Below are positions 49,805-52,991 of a DNA stretch of 52,991 bases, in pieces. The DNA is taken from assembly GCA_015061085.1 (NCBI GenBank), contig SUXG01000015.1:1-52991 (forward strand), given 5' to 3'. A program made the position numbers and the translations under genes. The notes beneath the pieces are model-generated. The model saw nothing but the letters and a program-made list of their open reading frames with translations, was not told the DNA's origin and did not search any database. The first letter of the stretch is position 1. Every line of letters starts with the position of its first letter. Source of the stretch: Bacteroidales bacterium (lineage in GTDB: Bacteria; Bacteroidota; Bacteroidia; Bacteroidales; Muribaculaceae).

Positions 49805-50998
49805 ATGAATTATCAATCGACATCGTCATCCAATAGATTGCATATTGCTATTTTTGGTTGTAGAAATAGTGGTAAATCTACATTGATGAATGCTATCATA
49901 GGACAAGAAGTATCTGTCGTCTCTGATGTTGCTGGAACAACTACGGATGTAGTTTCTAAAGCAATGGAGTTGCAGGGTGTTGGACCGACTCTGATTATTG
50001 ATACTCCCGGTTTTGACGATGATGATTGGATGTTGGGAGAAAAACGCAGGCTACAGACATCTAAAGCATTAGAAAAGTCTGATATGGCATTGCTTATGTG
50101 TTCGACATCTAATCTTGAAATAGAATCAGAATGGGCAAATCGCTTTAATGATAAAAATATTCCGTTTATACCAATTGTCAATGTGAAGCCCGGCATCTCT
50201 GACATTGGAGGGTATGTTAAAACTATCATTAATGCTATCGGAAAGATCCCGGTGGTTGTGAATGCCTCTAAATTAGAAAATATTGAGCAATTGAGATTGG
50301 CAATTTTAGAAGCAATACCTCAAGATTTTGACCGACATTCGATAACAGGAAGCCTTGTGTCGGAAAATGATACGGTCATTCTTGTGATGCCTCAAGATGC
50401 GCAAGCACCCAAAGGACGTCTGATTATGCCTCAAGTACAAACCCTTCGTGAATTGATGGATAAAAAGGCAATTGCGCTATGTTGCACACCGGAAAGTCTT
50501 CAGCAGACTTTAGATTTAATGACAGATCCTCCGAAATTGATAATAACAGATTCACAAGTGTTTGGACTTGTATATCCATTGACCCCCAAAGAGTCTATGC
50601 TGACATCGTTCTCTGTGCTTATGGCCGGTTATAAAGGAGATATAAGGAAATTTATTGAAGGAGCATCGGCAATTGATCGTCTTACAGAGTCGTCGCGTGT
50701 GTTGATAGCGGAAGCGTGTGCCCATGCTCCGGCTTCGGAAGATATAGGCAGAGTAAAAATACCAATATTGTTGCGTAAGCGTGTAGGACAAAATTTGTCT
50801 ATAGATTTTGTGAGTGGAAGTGATTTTCCAATGGACCTTACGATTTACGACCTAATAATTCATTGTGGTGCTTGTATGTTTAATAGAAAATATGTTATAA
50901 ATAGACTTGATCAAGCTGTTATGCAACGTGTCCCAATGACAAATTATGGGGTTGTAATAGCCTATTTAAATGGAATAATTGACAAAATCGTCTATTGA
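49805..50998 (+). CDS. hydF: [FeFe]-hydrogenase maturation GTPase HydF
   Basis: A 397-residue scaffold GTPase that assembles the diiron subcluster and delivers it to the hydrogenase. P-loop GCRNSGKS is at 18-25, G2/G3 GTTTD and DTPGFDDDDW, and the cluster-binding C-x-H...C-x-x-C set is at Cys305, His307, Cys354 and Cys357. With hydE and hydG this completes the maturation set next to its hydrogenase. Only AT-rich sequence and the sigma-factor promoter follow; I see no clear terminator. Confidence 0.95.
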   Translation: MNYQSTSSSNRLHIAIFGCRNSGKSTLMNAIIGQEVSVVSDVAGTTTDVVSKAMELQGVGPTLIIDTPGFDDDDWMLGEKRRLQTSKALEKSDMALLMCSTSNLEIESEWANRFNDKNIPFIPIVNVKPGISDIGGYVKTIINAIGKIPVVVNASKLENIEQLRLAILEAIPQDFDRHSITGSLVSENDTVILVMPQDAQAPKGRLIMPQVQTLRELMDKKAIALCCTPESLQQTLDLMTDPPKLIITDSQVFGLVYPLTPKESMLTSFSVLMAGYKGDIRKFIEGASAIDRLTESSRVLIAEACAHAPASEDIGRVKIPILLRKRVGQNLSIDFVSGSDFPMDLTIYDLIIHCGACMFNRKYVINRLDQAVMQRVPMTNYGVVIAYLNGIIDKIVY

Positions 50999-51044
50999 AA
51001 AAATGTAATATAAAGTGTAAATCTGCAAAAAAAACTTAACGATA

Positions 51045-51075
51045 TTTGCGGATTTAAAACTTATTGCTATCTTTG
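51045..51075 (+). promoter_or_regulatory. Promoter of the ECF sigma gene
   Basis: TTTG (51045-51048), 19 bases, TATCTTTG (51068-51075), the housekeeping consensus. It gives a leader of about 20 bases. Confidence 0.8.
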
Positions 51076-51098
51076 CCGTATAATTAATAACTTAACAC

Positions 51099-51602
51099 AT
51101 GAACGATAAGACTATTTTCAAAGAAAGATTGCTTGCTCTTCAGTCTAATCTGTTCAGTTTTGCATACAAACTAACTGCAGATAGCGAAGAAGCTCATGAT
51201 TTATTGCAGGATACTACTCTAAAAGCATTAGATAACGAATCGAAATATAGCGATAATTCTAATTTTAAAGGGTGGCTATTCACTATAATGAGAAATATAT
51301 TTATTAACAATTATCGTCGTACGGTAAGAGAGCGTACGATAATTGAAGGTACAGAAGATTTATATCAGTTGAATTTTCAGCAACCAACCAACGCAACTCC
51401 TGAAGGAACGTATGCGGTAAATGAAATTACACAAATAATTGATTCTTTTTCGGAAGATTATCGTAAGCCGTTTTCAATGTATGTTGCGGGATACAAATAT
51501 GAAGAAATTGCTGAAATCTTGGATATTCCATTGGGTACTGTGAAGTCGCGTATTTTTACAACGCGTCAAAAACTTCGCTCTATCCTTCAAGACTATAGAT
51601 AG
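51099..51602 (+). CDS. ECF-type RNA polymerase sigma factor
   Basis: A 167-residue ECF sigma factor. Region 2 (about 12-75, ADSEEAHDLLQDTTLKALDN to NFKGWLFTIMRNIFINNYRR) and region 4 (about 110-165, YKYEEIAEILDIPLGTVKSRIF) are clear. Such factors redirect RNA polymerase to a small regulon. No anti-sigma gene with a FecR or zinc-binding domain follows; the next gene encodes an exported PepSY-like protein. It is transcribed from a housekeeping-type promoter. Confidence 0.9.
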   Translation: MNDKTIFKERLLALQSNLFSFAYKLTADSEEAHDLLQDTTLKALDNESKYSDNSNFKGWLFTIMRNIFINNYRRTVRERTIIEGTEDLYQLNFQQPTNATPEGTYAVNEITQIIDSFSEDYRKPFSMYVAGYKYEEIAEILDIPLGTVKSRIFTTRQKLRSILQDYR

Positions 51603-51714
51603 TATATAATTTTTAGTGTTGCTTCGTAATAAGTGTTTAATCATCAGTTTAGGAGTCGAACAATTCAGACCTTGAGTTTGTATATAATTATATTAATGAA
51701 AATATAAAATAAAG

Positions 51715-52149
51715 ATGAGACAAATTTTTTCTTTCCTAATGGTGGTTGTACTTTGTGTCTGTTCAGCATGCGCAGATGATTTTACAACTACAGATGTTTC
51801 AAGCCTTCCGGCTAAGGCGCAACAGTGTTTGAAGTATTTCGATTCTCCTGTAGCTTATATAGAAGTGGATAACGACGGTGTGTTTGGTAAAACTTATGAC
51901 GTGAAGCTCAAGGACGGTAGTGAAATTGATTTTGATAAAAAAGGTGAGTGGAAAAGCATAGACACTAATCATAAGCCTGTACCTGCAGCATTTGTTCATA
52001 AGTCAATTGGCGACTATGTCAAGAAAAATTATCCTGATACATTTATTTCTAAGATAGAGCGTGATTCAATAGGATACGATGTAGAACTCTCAAATCACAT
52101 GGATCTTAAGTTTGATACAAATGGTAACTTCGTAAGGTTTGACGACTAA
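51715..52149 (+). CDS. Exported PepSY-like domain protein
   Basis: A 144-residue exported protein. The N-terminus MRQIFSFLMVVVLCVCSACADD is a signal peptide, either lipoprotein-type at CSAC or cut by signal peptidase I. Two PepSY-like (formerly DUF2874) units follow, with AYIEVDNDGVFGKTYDVKLKDGSEIDFDKKGEW and SKIERDSIGYDVELSNHMDLKFDTNGN as the beta-strand halves. Proteins of this type are common in Bacteroidales; the role is unclear. Its place after an ECF sigma gene suggests it may be a target, but 112 bases separate the two. Confidence 0.82.
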   Translation: MRQIFSFLMVVVLCVCSACADDFTTTDVSSLPAKAQQCLKYFDSPVAYIEVDNDGVFGKTYDVKLKDGSEIDFDKKGEWKSIDTNHKPVPAAFVHKSIGDYVKKNYPDTFISKIERDSIGYDVELSNHMDLKFDTNGNFVRFDD

Positions 52150-52201
52150 TCGCGATTTAGGTAGATAGACTACTACGATCGTATATTAGAAAATATCAAT
52201 G

Positions 52202-52231
52202 GAGAGGGTTGAGGTTAGTCTTGACCCTCTC
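52202..52231 (+). terminator. Terminator of the PepSY-like gene
   Basis: A 12 bp stem with two G-U pairs (52202-52213 with 52220-52231) and a six-base loop. The following T tract is weak (TTAGTATAT). Confidence 0.6.
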
Positions 52232-52371
52232 TTAGTATATATGTAAATAATGAAGATTGTGATTTTCTTATAATATATGTAAAGTCATCTCCGATCTGTT
52301 GTTGATATACCTATATGTGGAATTAAACTATTTTTAGTGTCAGTGTCTAATATTCAACAAATATATATAGT

Positions 52372-52710
52372 ATGATTTTAAACAACTATCAGAAATATTT
52401 TTCGCAGTCCGGCTTTAGCTCGAAAGTGTTGAGTTTGGCTAAACGTGCCGGGGGTAAATTACTTTATCCGGCGTTTGTGTTATATACTGCCTACAAGTCG
52501 AATGAAGTGTCGATTAAGGATAAGGCGATTATCATTGGGGCATTGGGCTATTTTATACTTCCTAAAGATCTTATCTCTGATTTTCTTCCGATAATCGGTT
52601 TCACCGACGATTTTGCGGTATTGACTCTTGCGATTCGCTCCTTGAAAAAATCCATCACCCCAAAAATAAAGGAAGCAGCTCGTCAATCTCTTAATAAACT
52701 CATCGGATAA
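52372..52710 (+). CDS. YkvA family (DUF1232) membrane protein
   Basis: A 112-residue protein with the DUF1232/YkvA core: KDKAIIIGALGYFILPKDLI then SDFLPIIGFTDDFAVLTLAI, two short hydrophobic helices joined by a conserved P-x-D-x-I-P-D-like turn. The function is unknown; members are thought to be small membrane proteins. A basic C-terminal helix follows. Start ATG at 52372 is the only sensible one. Confidence 0.88.
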   Translation: MILNNYQKYFSQSGFSSKVLSLAKRAGGKLLYPAFVLYTAYKSNEVSIKDKAIIIGALGYFILPKDLISDFLPIIGFTDDFAVLTLAIRSLKKSITPKIKEAARQSLNKLIG

Positions 52711-52991
52711 TCCCTCTCTGCAATAATATTATATTCGCAATAAAATCTATATTTATAATATGTTGGGATAAGAAGTAAAGTTATTGGTAAAAAATGTGTA
52801 TGAGCCTCAAATATTTTATGGGGGATAAAAAGACTTAAACAGAGTAAAAACGGTCAAAAAAGAGATATCATTGAGAAACATGCTAAAAAAACATGTTTTA
52901 TAACATATTTTTATTTTAGTGACACACAGCGAGTTAGGGCATATTTTGATAAAAACACAAAAAATAAATAAAAAAATATTTGTAAAAAATT
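52711..52991. other. AT-rich non-coding end of the window
   Basis: No coding frame is supported on either strand. The only structure seen is a short hairpin, AAACATG/CATGTTT, near 52877-52899, and long A/T runs. It is probably the upstream region of a gene beyond the window. Confidence 0.5.

Overview
The window is a stretch of chromosome from a member of the Bacteroidota, most likely order Bacteroidales and possibly Muribaculaceae. The order is supported by the -33 TTTG / -7 TAnnTTTG promoters at many gene starts, the lack of strong Shine-Dalgarno sites, secreted proteins with C-terminal sorting-like tails, an Omp28-type protein, a DUF2795 protein and the coaX / outer-membrane protein / lptC / corC gene order. 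The family is inference only. Most of the window is vertically inherited core genome. I see no phage, plasmid, CRISPR array, rRNA or tRNA. The only mobile-element traces are a 194 bp MITE-like element and a partial relative of it.

Left part (1-5.6 kb): the tail of nrdG, a truncated umuD remnant, then a leftward vitamin B12 unit. In its direction of transcription this is: promoter, cobalamin riboswitch, a small unrecognised ORF or gene remnant, a terminator-like hairpin, btuF-btuC-btuD, and a Cys-rich DUF2284 protein. A DUF2795 protein and the cobalamin adenosyltransferase follow upstream on the same strand, so B12 uptake and activation sit together.

5.8-14.8 kb: dnaX, a Ca2+/Na+ exchanger and a lipoprotein, then the translation/transcription operon rimP-nusA-infB-folK. 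It ends at a 19 bp perfect palindromic terminator shared with a convergent, TPP-riboswitch-controlled TonB-dependent receptor (predicted thiamine uptake). 17-26 kb: two very large divergent secreted proteins built of Ig-like domains with sorting-like tails.

26-33 kb: metK under a SAM-II-like riboswitch with a readable terminator/antiterminator switch, then a PpiD-type periplasmic folding factor, rlmN, pdxA and a CDP-alcohol phosphatidyltransferase. 33-41 kb: a Crp/Fnr regulator and a TSUP permease (leftward), a GH29 alpha-L-fucosidase, an unknown membrane-anchored protein, trmD, an SF1 helicase and a K+/H+ antiporter. 41-46 kb: a FtsB/DivIC-like protein, a small membrane protein and the envelope cluster coaX-OMP-lptC-corC. 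46-51 kb: a monomeric group-B-like [FeFe]-hydrogenase with its complete maturation set hydE-hydG-hydF. The right end holds an ECF sigma factor, a PepSY-like exported protein and a YkvA-family protein.

The most notable signals are regulatory. They are the SAM switch in front of metK, two promoter/terminator pairs only tens of bases apart in front of ppiD and rimP, a nearly leaderless coaX, and the hairpin and gene remnant between the B12 riboswitch and btuF. No wholly new multi-gene defence or metabolic system is evident.
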